A DNA stretch of 6,667 nucleotides from an uncultured Collinsella sp. (GTDB lineage: Bacteria > Actinomycetota > Coriobacteriia > Coriobacteriales > Coriobacteriaceae), in NCBI GenBank assembly GCA_959599615.1, contig CAUGKA010000116.1:1-6667 (forward strand). The letters are read 5' to 3'. The notes beneath the pieces were generated by a model. The model ran no database searches and had not been told where the DNA came from. It was given only the letters and a program-made list of their open reading frames with translations. Position numbers and translations under genes: made by a program. Positions 1 through 5,539 of this stretch are shown here, one piece after another (within the stretch, counting starts at the first letter, position 1; every line of letters begins with the position of its first letter).

Positions 1-15
1 CTTCAAAACAGTCCG

Positions 16-30
16 TATCTCACCGCAACT
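16..30 (-). repeat. Short repeat AGTTGCGGTGRRATA, copy A
   Basis: Read on the minus strand this is AGTTGCGGTGAGATA. The same 15-base pattern, differing only at the two purines, occurs at 1182-1196 (+) and 1234-1248 (-). All three copies lie outside genes. Positions 1-75 hold no gene that I can support and no convincing terminator for the regulator that ends at 76. This short repeat is the only structure I see there. Confidence 0.5.
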
Positions 31-75
31 TAGGAGAAGGGCGGGGGCGGTTGGGTGCTGGTGGGTCGGAGCGTG

Positions 76-996
76 TTAGGCCTGTTTGCGGTGCTTCCAT
101 TGTTTGCGGCACCAGCGCATGAGCGCCTTTATGACGGGAATCGTGATGAGGATGATCCATGCAGGATGGGGCTGTCCCAAACAGAGCCACATGTAGAGGA
201 ACCAAGCGATGGCGGCTGCCGGGTAGATGGCCTCGATCAGCTTAGACAGGTGGCGCCGATCGATGAAGTCACCAATCGCGTAGTAGACGGGAACCAGAAA
301 GACGAGGAAAAGCCCCATGCCCCATGTGCCGTAGACAATGCCGAGCACCAGATAGGCGAGAGTAACAAGTGCGGGGAAGGGGAATTTGTTCCATGCACGT
401 CCGACCTTGGTGTGGAAATGCTTGCCATGATGGTCGAGCTTGTCGTGTGCTTCCTTCCAGCTGGAAAACGTTTCGCCGTCGATGGTGACGGTGCCGTCGT
501 CATTGGTGCGTACGCTATGTCCATCGTCCTCAAGCGTATCGATATGCACGCCGTCCGGCCCCACATGCACCTCTTCGCCCTTGCGCTCGTTGGTCACATG
601 GATGCCGCTCCAACCAACATGGACTTCCTCGCCTTTATTGGGATCAATGACGTGGATACCGCGCGCGAGGGAAATATCGATAAGTGGCTTATCGCTGCAA
701 TCGGCGTGCTCGGCAGAATCCTCAGCCTCGTCAGCCGCATCCGCCGTCTCGGTGTCGGCGCTACCGTCCTCCAGGTCGTCGACATCGTTGGCCGCCTCCC
801 CATATAACAGCTCGTCCAACGACACGTCATACAGCGCGGCGAGCGCAATGAGGTTATCGGTATCGGGTGAGGACTCGCTGCGCTCCCATTTACTGACAGC
901 CTGACGACTCACACCCAGCTGGGCGGCAAGCGCCTCCTGAGAAAGCCCGGCAGCCTTGCGGCGATCGACGAGGCGCTGTGCCATCGCAAGATCCAT
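76..996 (-). CDS. Membrane-tethered XRE-family transcriptional regulator with His-rich tandem repeats
   Basis: This 306-residue protein starts at the ATG at 996, preceded by a good AAAGGA ribosome site about 6 bases upstream; an ORF start 24 codons further up lacks this support and would cover the promoter area. Residues 5-66 form an XRE/Cro-type helix-turn-helix, with the recognition region QEALAAQLGVSRQAVSKWE at 20-38. Residues 67-103 are an Asp/Glu/Ala-rich linker. Residues 113-130 and 131-148 are two 18-residue repeats sharing GIHV...KGEEVHVG, and a degenerate third begins at GVHI (149). A His-rich stretch (184-195) precedes about four hydrophobic segments, near 206-224, 226-244, 257-274 and 278-293, and the C-terminus is very basic. 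It is probably a DNA-binding regulator held at the inner membrane that senses something at the envelope; the ligand is unknown. The HTH is secure, the sensing role is inference. Confidence 0.9.
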   Translation of the reverse strand: MDLAMAQRLVDRRKAAGLSQEALAAQLGVSRQAVSKWERSESSPDTDNLIALAALYDVSLDELLYGEAANDVDDLEDGSADTETADAADEAEDSAEHADCSDKPLIDISLARGIHVIDPNKGEEVHVGWSGIHVTNERKGEEVHVGPDGVHIDTLEDDGHSVRTNDDGTVTIDGETFSSWKEAHDKLDHHGKHFHTKVGRAWNKFPFPALVTLAYLVLGIVYGTWGMGLFLVFLVPVYYAIGDFIDRRHLSKLIEAIYPAAAIAWFLYMWLCLGQPHPAWIILITIPVIKALMRWCRKQWKHRKQA

Positions 997-1050
997 GGTG
1001 GTTCCTTTCGTTTGATGGTCGAATCGAATGAGCCGAGTATGCCGAGAACA

Positions 1051-1063
1051 ACCGGTAGCGACC
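1051..1063. promoter_or_regulatory. Candidate operator box 1, ACCGGTAGCGACC
   Basis: This matches 12 of 13 bases with the box at 1104-1116 (ACCGGTAGCAACC), in the same orientation and 53 bp apart, about five helical turns. It lies close to the expected transcription start of the XRE gene. The two boxes bracket the candidate promoter, as expected for an autoregulating HTH protein. The binding role is inferred. Confidence 0.35.
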
Positions 1064-1071
1064 ACCATTTC

Positions 1072-1101
1072 TAGTTAGAATCTGCCCCAACCCTACCGCA
1101 A
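1072..1101 (-). promoter_or_regulatory. Candidate promoter of the XRE regulator gene
   Basis: On the minus strand TTGCGG (1101-1096) and TAACTA (1077-1072) are separated by 18 bases and could serve as -35 and -10 elements. The leader to the ATG at 996 would be about 70 bases. The match to consensus is only moderate. It is favoured because it sits between the two repeated boxes. Confidence 0.3.
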
Positions 1102-1116
1102 CTACCGGTAGCAACC
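1102..1116. promoter_or_regulatory. Candidate operator box 2, containing the palindrome CTACCGGTAG
   Basis: Bases 1102-1111 form a perfect 10-bp palindrome, and 1104-1116 repeats box 1 almost exactly. It lies immediately upstream of the candidate -35 of the XRE gene. A dimeric HTH protein could bind here. The symmetry is seen; the function is inferred. Confidence 0.35.
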
Positions 1117-1181
1117 CCTAACGACCAGCCATTTCAGGACAAATGTCAGTGCAAGTAGCAGCCAAGAGCCCCCACTCAGTA

Positions 1182-1248
1182 AGTTGCGGTGGAATAGTTT
1201 TTGGATTCAGCCATTTGCGGACTAAGCAGGAACTATTTCACCGCAACT
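1182..1248. repeat. 67-bp element with 18-bp terminal inverted repeats
   Basis: The left arm (1182-1199) and right arm (1231-1248) are reverse complements at 17 of 18 positions. They enclose a 31-base centre with no ORF. The outer 15 bases of each arm match the short repeat at 16-30. It could fold as a long hairpin in RNA, or be a miniature inverted-repeat element. There is no transposase nearby, and I cannot tell a target-site duplication from chance. Confidence 0.6.
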
Positions 1249-1309
1249 CAATTCCAGCCCAGGCACCCGCAGCAAGAAGACGAATAGCCCCGGCGAGTAT
1301 GTAAACGCA

Positions 1310-1406
1310 GGGCCCTCCGACCCCGCCCGACGATTTCGATTGGCGACCTTTGACGGAGTCAAGGGAGGAGCCAAATCGAAATACGTCGGGCGGGGTCGGA
1401 GGGCCC
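1310..1406. repeat. 97-bp near-perfect palindrome downstream of the phosphofructokinase gene
   Basis: Bases 1310-1332 and 1384-1406 are perfect 23-bp reverse complements, beginning and ending with GGGCCC. After a one-base bulge (1383) the stem continues for 9 bp (1333-1341 with 1374-1382). The centre holds a further 8-bp stem, CCTTTGAC/GTCAAGGG around a GGA loop, including one G-T pair. The element begins 23 bases after the phosphofructokinase stop on the minus strand. It has no U-run on either side, so it is not a textbook intrinsic terminator. It may still stop transcription, protect the mRNA 3' end, or be a mobile palindromic unit. Confidence 0.75.
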
Positions 1407-1429
1407 GATGGGGTGGATTCCAGCCGAGG

Positions 1430-2509
1430 CTATTCGTCGCCGAAGCTGATGCCCAACGCCTTGGCCTCGCGTACCAGATCGCTCTGGGGATCGACATACT
1501 TGAGCTTGCCAGCGACCTCTTCGAGCGGCATGTGGCACATCTTGCCGTCACGCAGGGCAATCATGTAGCCAAACTCGCCGCGTAGGCAGCCGAGCGCTGC
1601 CTCGACGCCGCACTGGGTCGCAAAGATGCGGTCCTGGGCATCGGGCTGACCGCCGCGCTGCGTGTGACCGGGGATGGCGACGCGGGTCTCGCGGCCGGTC
1701 TTGGCCTCGATCTCCTTGGCGATGTCGTACACGATTGACGGGCTCGTGCGTTCGGCGAGCTTCTTCTTGTACTCCTTCTTGGACAGTGCCGCGTCATCCT
1801 TGGAGATGGCGCCCTCGGCGACGGCTACGATCGTAAAGCGGCTGCCGGTTTCCATGCGATGCTCGATGGTCTTGATGACGTTATCCATGTCGTAGGGGAT
1901 CTCGGGGATAAGGATAACATCCGCACCGCCCGCGACGCCGGCATACAGCGGGATCCAGCCGACCTTGTGGCCCATGATTTCGATAACGAACACGCGGCCG
2001 TGGCTCGAGGCGGTGGTGTGGATGTCGTCGATGCACTTGGTGGCGACGTCGATGGCGCTCGTAAAGCCAAACGTCATCTCGGTGCCCCAGGTGTCGTTAT
2101 CGATGGTCTTGGGCAGGGCGATAACGTTGAGGCCCTCTTCACGCAGGCGGTTGGCGGTTTTGGTGGAGCCGTTGCCGCCCAGCATAAACAGGCAGTCGAG
2201 CTGCAGCTTGTGATAGGTGTGGACCATCGCGGGCACCTTCTCGACGCCGTCAGCCTCGGGAGTGTCCAGGCGCTTGAACGGCGTGCGGCTCGTGCCCAGG
2301 ATGGTGCCGCCGCGGGTGAGGATGCCGCTAAAGTCTGCCGGCGTCATCACGCGAAAACGGCTGTAGATAAGGCCCTGGTAGCCGTCCTCAAAACCATAGA
2401 TCTCGATAGGTTCTTTGCTATTGGTCATGAGCGTTTTGACGATGCCGCGCATGGTGGCGTTGAGCGCCTGGCAGTCGCCGCCACTAGTAAGAAGACCGAT
2501 CCTAAGCAT
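1430..2509 (-). CDS. pfkA: 6-phosphofructokinase
   Basis: This 359-residue protein belongs to the PfkA family, which phosphorylates fructose 6-phosphate to fructose 1,6-bisphosphate in cytosolic glycolysis. The family motifs appear in order: TSGGDCQALN at 8-17 (phosphate-donor loop), GGNGS at 111-115, PKTIDND at 133-139 with catalytic Asp137, MGH at 179-181 in place of the usual MGR, PE at 202-203, and GHTQRGG at 281-287 for sugar-phosphate binding. The Gly at 114 is typical of ATP users, whereas Lys134 is typical of PPi-dependent and primitive long-type enzymes. Asn113 replaces the Asp that helps hold Mg-ATP in the E. coli enzyme. ATP is the likelier donor, but the sequence does not prove it. 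The ATG at 2509 has a GGAAGGA ribosome site 6 bases away. Length is normal to slightly long for a single-domain enzyme. Confidence 0.93.
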   Translation of the reverse strand: MLRIGLLTSGGDCQALNATMRGIVKTLMTNSKEPIEIYGFEDGYQGLIYSRFRVMTPADFSGILTRGGTILGTSRTPFKRLDTPEADGVEKVPAMVHTYHKLQLDCLFMLGGNGSTKTANRLREEGLNVIALPKTIDNDTWGTEMTFGFTSAIDVATKCIDDIHTTASSHGRVFVIEIMGHKVGWIPLYAGVAGGADVILIPEIPYDMDNVIKTIEHRMETGSRFTIVAVAEGAISKDDAALSKKEYKKKLAERTSPSIVYDIAKEIEAKTGRETRVAIPGHTQRGGQPDAQDRIFATQCGVEAALGCLRGEFGYMIALRDGKMCHMPLEEVAGKLKYVDPQSDLVREAKALGISFGDE

Positions 2510-2528
2510 GGTGAATCCTTCCGGGCAA

Positions 2529-2537
2529 GTTATAACA
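2529..2537 (-). promoter_or_regulatory. Extended -10 promoter of the phosphofructokinase gene
   Basis: On the minus strand the sequence is TGTTATAAC, an extended -10 (TGn followed by TATAAC, one base off consensus). There is no good -35, which is usual for extended -10 promoters. The leader would be very short, about 12-15 bases, running directly into the ribosome site. Confidence 0.5.
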
Positions 2538-2547
2538 TGCGCATAAG

Positions 2548-2580
2548 TTTACCCCCGCACACTGTTGATGCGGGGGTAAA
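2548..2580. terminator. 12-bp stem-loop between hydrolase and phosphofructokinase genes
   Basis: TTTACCCCCGCA (2548-2559) pairs perfectly with TGCGGGGGTAAA (2569-2580) around a 9-base loop. It lies 70 bases past the stop of the hydrolase gene and just before the phosphofructokinase promoter, as expected for a terminator that separates the two transcripts. No U-run follows the stem on either strand, so termination efficiency is uncertain. A role in phosphofructokinase regulation is also possible. Confidence 0.6.
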
Positions 2581-2649
2581 ACGTATTAGCTCAAGCGTAT
2601 GGAAATGTAAGCAACGTCAGGCGAGCGTAAGGTCGACGGGCCTGGCTCC

Positions 2650-3735
2650 TTACAGTGCGAAGGCGTCGACGTCGCCCCAGTGGCGGCGCAGCGTGATGGC
2701 GGCAGCGGGTTCGGTATTGTCAAAGACGACCGACCATTGCGTATTGCTGGTGATGTCTTCCGGATTGGGCTCTTGCGCTGCGGCGCGCAGGGCTTTCCAG
2801 ACAATCGTTTCGTCCTGGGCACCGACATGGGCGTCAAGGACATCGGCGATTGCGACGGCGCGCTCTTTACCATGGCCCAGCTCGCCATTCTTTTGGTTGG
2901 GCAGTACTTCGTCGCCATAGCAGGCGTAGAAGTTCGTAACCTGGCGTGCAGGAGTCGCTTTGAAAGCGCGGTCCGGATCGTGTGGATCCCACTCTACTAC
3001 GCGTGCGTCACCGGCGGCGTCGTTGATAAAGAAGTGGTAATCGCGTCCGGCCATGGCGTGCATGTCGTGGGCGGAAAGTAGGTCGACGGCCTCTTGCGTG
3101 GTAGCCGCGCGGTCGAGCACCAGACGGATGGCGAGCGAAGTGTTGATGACGGGGCGTTGCGTGTCCTGGTCACAGGGCTTGGAATCCAGGGTGAGTACGG
3201 CAATGGACACGCCGCATTCGTTAACACCGTCGAGCTGGGCAAACGGGCCCATGAGTGCGGCGGCGCGTCCGGCGACGGAGTCAAGTGGAGTGTTGGCGCC
3301 CAGGTTATTGAGGGCCGCAAACCCGATGGAGGCATAGCCGCCGCGTGGGTGATTGCGCACCAGCAGCGCTGAGGTGTCGTCTTTAAAGTCGTAATTGCGA
3401 CCGGTGCGCACGCGGCCTTCGGCATCTACGGCGACAAAAGCGCTGCAGGCAAACTGGGGCGCCTGGACATGTGCCGGCGCACCGGGCAGCACCTGCGCCA
3501 CCACGGCATCGATGTAGGCCTGGTCGTCGCGCACGCCAGCGGCGATGATGCGATCAAGATCGTAGTCGTAGGCGATGTCGATTGCGTACAGGTCATAGCC
3601 ATCCGCGTAGCCGGTCAAGCGTCTGAGCGACGCGGCGGACTTGATTTGCTTGCGGTAAACGATGCCGGCGGCAGCGGCAAAGCCGACGGCGACTCCCGCG
3701 ACACCGCAGGCGATGGCAATGTTACGTGGCTTCAT
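2650..3735 (-). CDS. Membrane-anchored choloylglycine hydrolase-family (linear amide C-N hydrolase) protein
   Basis: This 361-residue Ntn-type hydrolase resembles bile salt hydrolase, penicillin V acylase and related amidases. Residues 6-26 are a hydrophobic helix followed by R28-K29, a signal anchor or uncleaved signal peptide. The likely nucleophile is Cys97 in FACSAFVAVD. Arg113 and Asp116 in GRNYDF lie +16 and +19 from it, the same spacing as Cys2, Arg18 and Asp21 of bile salt hydrolases. DGVNECGVSIAVL (169-181) matches the conserved Asn-containing loop, and DYHFFIND (232-239) a core strand. Because Cys97 is internal, activity should require cleavage after Ala96, or else it does not act as a classical N-terminal nucleophile. 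The ATG at 3735 has a GAGAGGA site 7 bases away. The substrate (bile salt, N-acyl amide or other) cannot be read from the sequence. It is transcribed divergently from the M18 aminopeptidase. Confidence 0.82.
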   Translation of the reverse strand: MKPRNIAIACGVAGVAVGFAAAAGIVYRKQIKSAASLRRLTGYADGYDLYAIDIAYDYDLDRIIAAGVRDDQAYIDAVVAQVLPGAPAHVQAPQFACSAFVAVDAEGRVRTGRNYDFKDDTSALLVRNHPRGGYASIGFAALNNLGANTPLDSVAGRAAALMGPFAQLDGVNECGVSIAVLTLDSKPCDQDTQRPVINTSLAIRLVLDRAATTQEAVDLLSAHDMHAMAGRDYHFFINDAAGDARVVEWDPHDPDRAFKATPARQVTNFYACYGDEVLPNQKNGELGHGKERAVAIADVLDAHVGAQDETIVWKALRAAAQEPNPEDITSNTQWSVVFDNTEPAAAITLRRHWGDVDAFAL

Positions 3736-3856
3736 GACGGTTCCTCTCGTCCTGTTAGCGCAATTGTCGCAAAAGGGGCGCGGGCATGATGGCTCAACTT
3801 GGTGAGCGGTGCGGAATTAAGCACGGAATGAAGAGTGCGGCGCTGGCGTGGCGGGG

Positions 3857-3862
3857 TATGCT
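3857..3862 (+). promoter_or_regulatory. Candidate -10 element of the M18 aminopeptidase gene
   Basis: TATGCT lies 35 bases before the start codon, giving a leader of about 28 bases. I could not find a convincing -35 at 16-18 bases upstream. It is offered as the best candidate in the 161-bp divergent region 3736-3896, which holds no gene. Confidence 0.25.
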
Positions 3863-3896
3863 GGAGGGGACCATCAACCCAGCGAAAGGGGAGAGC

Positions 3897-5282
3897 ATGA
3901 CGGATCAGGAAACGCCCGAGCGCGCGCACGTGACGGCCGACGATATCGAGGCCGCCAACGACCTTATCGACTTTATCGAGGCATGCCCCAGCATGTTTCA
4001 TACGGCGGCGACCATTATGGCCGAGCTCGACGAGGCGGGCTTTACCTACCTGCCCGAGAACGCGGCATGGGATATCGAGCCGGGCGGGCGTTATTACACG
4101 CAGCGCAATACCTCGAGCGTCATCGCTTTTAAGGTGGGCGAGGACCTGGCCGCGACGTGGGGCGAGGACGGCGTTGCCGGTGACTATCATTTTCAGCTCA
4201 CGGCGTCGCACAGCGATTCGCCGACGTTTAAGGTCAAGGCTGTGCCCGAGCTCGATGGCGCGGGCGAGACACTGCGCCTGAACACCGAGGCCTACGGCGG
4301 CATGATCGACTACACCTGGTTCGATCGCCCGCTGGCGCTCGCGGGCCGCGTACTGGTGCGCGAGGGCGACCGTATTGAGAGCCGCCTGCTTGCCACCGAG
4401 CGCGAGGTCGCTATCATTCCGAGTCTTGCTATCCATATGAACCGCGGCGTTAACGAGGGCTTTGCTCCCAACCGAGCCGTCGACCTGTGCCCGCTCATCA
4501 GCGCCGGCGAACTCAAGCAGGGAGATTTTGATGCCCTGATTGCCGAAGAGCTGGACGTTGAGCCCGAGCAAATTCTGGGCCGCGATTTGTTCCTGGTCAA
4601 CCGCCAGGATGCGCGCATTTGGGGCTGGGCCGACGAGTTTATCTCGACGCCCAAGCTCGACGACCTGGCCTGCGCCTATACCTCGCTGCAGGCATTTTTG
4701 GGTGCTGAGAACGCGCGCGATGTCTCGGTCTTTTGCTGCTTTGATAACGAGGAGGTTGGCTCCGAGACCAAGCAGGGCGCCATGTCGACGTTCTTGGCCG
4801 ACGCGCTGCGCCGCATCAACGGATCGCTGGGCTTTGACGACGAGTCGTACCATCGCGCACTTGCCGCCTCGATGCTTGTGAGCTGCGACAACGCGCATGC
4901 CGTGCACCCCAACCACGCCGAGAAGTGCGATGCCCGCAACCAGGTTGTGCTTAACGGCGGCATCGTCATCAAGGAAGCCGCCAACCAGCACTACTGCACC
5001 GATGCCTTTAGCCGCGCGGTGTTCCAGGCCATCTGCGATGATGCCGACGTGCCCACGCAGGCCTTTGCCAACAAGAGCGACATGGCCGGCGGCTCTACGC
5101 TTGGCAATCTGTCCAATATGCAGGCGAGCATGCATGCTGTGGACGTGGGCCTGCCGCAGCTTGCCATGCACTCGAGCTACGAGACCGGCGGCGTGCGCGA
5201 CGTTATGTACGCCATCCGCGCCCTCACGGCTTTCTACGAGCGAAACCTAACCATCAACGGAGCCGAAAGCGCGGAGCTCTAA
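3897..5282 (+). CDS. M18 family zinc aminopeptidase
   Basis: This 461-residue cytosolic metallopeptidase removes N-terminal residues from peptides; M18 enzymes often prefer acidic or hydrophobic ends. All family ligands are visible: His105 in SHSDSP, the bridging Asp255 in PKLDDLA, catalytic Glu285 and zinc-binding Glu286 in DNEEVGS, Asp331 in SCDNAHA, and His425 in MHSSYE. The conserved HPNH (337-340) and DMAGGSTLG (395-403) segments are also present. Length fits the usual 430-480 residues, and family members form large tetrahedral dodecamers. The ATG at 3897 is chosen because AAAGGGGAG lies just upstream; an in-frame ATG 37 codons earlier has no ribosome site and would add non-homologous residues. 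It is divergent from the Ntn hydrolase and convergent with the dehydrogenase. The TAA is followed at once by a REP-like hairpin. The enzyme appears intact. Confidence 0.95.
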   Translation: MTDQETPERAHVTADDIEAANDLIDFIEACPSMFHTAATIMAELDEAGFTYLPENAAWDIEPGGRYYTQRNTSSVIAFKVGEDLAATWGEDGVAGDYHFQLTASHSDSPTFKVKAVPELDGAGETLRLNTEAYGGMIDYTWFDRPLALAGRVLVREGDRIESRLLATEREVAIIPSLAIHMNRGVNEGFAPNRAVDLCPLISAGELKQGDFDALIAEELDVEPEQILGRDLFLVNRQDARIWGWADEFISTPKLDDLACAYTSLQAFLGAENARDVSVFCCFDNEEVGSETKQGAMSTFLADALRRINGSLGFDDESYHRALAASMLVSCDNAHAVHPNHAEKCDARNQVVLNGGIVIKEAANQHYCTDAFSRAVFQAICDDADVPTQAFANKSDMAGGSTLGNLSNMQASMHAVDVGLPQLAMHSSYETGGVRDVMYAIRALTAFYERNLTINGAESAEL

Positions 5283-5324
5283 AACCTACCAAAAAGGGAC
5301 AGGTTCATTTTGGCAGGTTTTATC
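5283..5324 (+). repeat. REP-like palindromic repeat, copy 1
   Basis: AACCTACCAAAA (5283-5294) pairs with TTTTGGCAGGTT (5308-5319) with one mismatch, around a loop containing GGGACAGGTT. Bases 5284-5324 match copy 2 at 6495-6535 in 38 of 41 positions, in the same orientation. It starts directly after the aminopeptidase stop codon. The stem is followed by TTATC, so it may also act as a weak terminator for that gene. GGGACAGGTT-type palindromes are known as dispersed elements in some bacteria; assigning this one to that class is inference. Confidence 0.75.
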
Positions 5325-5424
5325 TGGGCAAATGCCGCAATACCACCAGCTGGACGGAATTGTTAAGACACCGCGGGTTGGGCAAACGTCAGCGAGCGAC
5401 GTCCAGAGCGAACAAGTTGGCATG

Positions 5425-5466
5425 AAAAAGGCGAGGTATTGACCTTCTGGTCATGCCTCGCCTTTT
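5425..5466. terminator. Bidirectional intrinsic terminator between convergent genes
   Basis: AAAAGGCGAGG (5426-5436) pairs with CCTCGCCTTTT (5456-5466). An inner 5-bp stem (GACC plus one base with GGTC plus one base) closes on a TTCT loop, with a small internal bulge between the two stems. Plus-strand RNA ends in CCUUUU, and minus-strand RNA ends in a run of five U. It suits termination of both the M18 gene arriving from the left and the dehydrogenase gene arriving from the right. Confidence 0.85.
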
Positions 5467-5508
5467 GAATGACAAATTGTCGCTCTGGGCGGCGCGCAGC
5501 GTCGAGGG

Positions 5509-5536
5509 GTTCCGGCGCTTGGTAAAACGCCGGAAC
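5509..5536. terminator. 9-bp stem-loop just after the dehydrogenase stop codon
   Basis: GTTCCGGCG (5509-5517) and CGCCGGAAC (5528-5536) are perfect reverse complements around a 10-base loop. It begins 3 bases past the minus-strand stop at 5540-5542. It lacks a U-run, so it is more likely an mRNA 3'-end stabiliser or a pause hairpin upstream of the strong terminator at 5425-5466. Confidence 0.45.
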
Positions 5537-5539
5537 AAC

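Noticed and set aside
55..807. 250-codon plus-strand frame opposite the XRE regulator
   Set aside because: The minus strand has a clear HTH, repeats, membrane segments and ribosome site. The plus frame has none of these.
1182..1406. CRISPR array or attachment site formed by the repeats in the regulator-phosphofructokinase gap
   Set aside because: The repeats are inverted pairs of different sequences with no regular spacers, and there are no cas, integrase or tRNA genes nearby.
1340..1585. 81-codon plus-strand frame starting in the large palindrome
   Set aside because: Most of it is antisense to the phosphofructokinase C-terminus, and its start lies in a stem-loop with no ribosome site.
1859..2920. 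353-codon plus-strand frame across the phosphofructokinase start and the intergenic region
   Set aside because: It lies antisense to two well-supported genes and crosses the stem-loop and promoter between them. Its protein has the His/Val/Asp-rich look of a shadow frame.
3732..5171. 479-codon open frame antisense to the M18 aminopeptidase gene
   Set aside because: The plus strand encodes a complete M18 enzyme with every zinc ligand. Long antisense frames are expected in high-GC genes, and this one has no family motif that I recognise.
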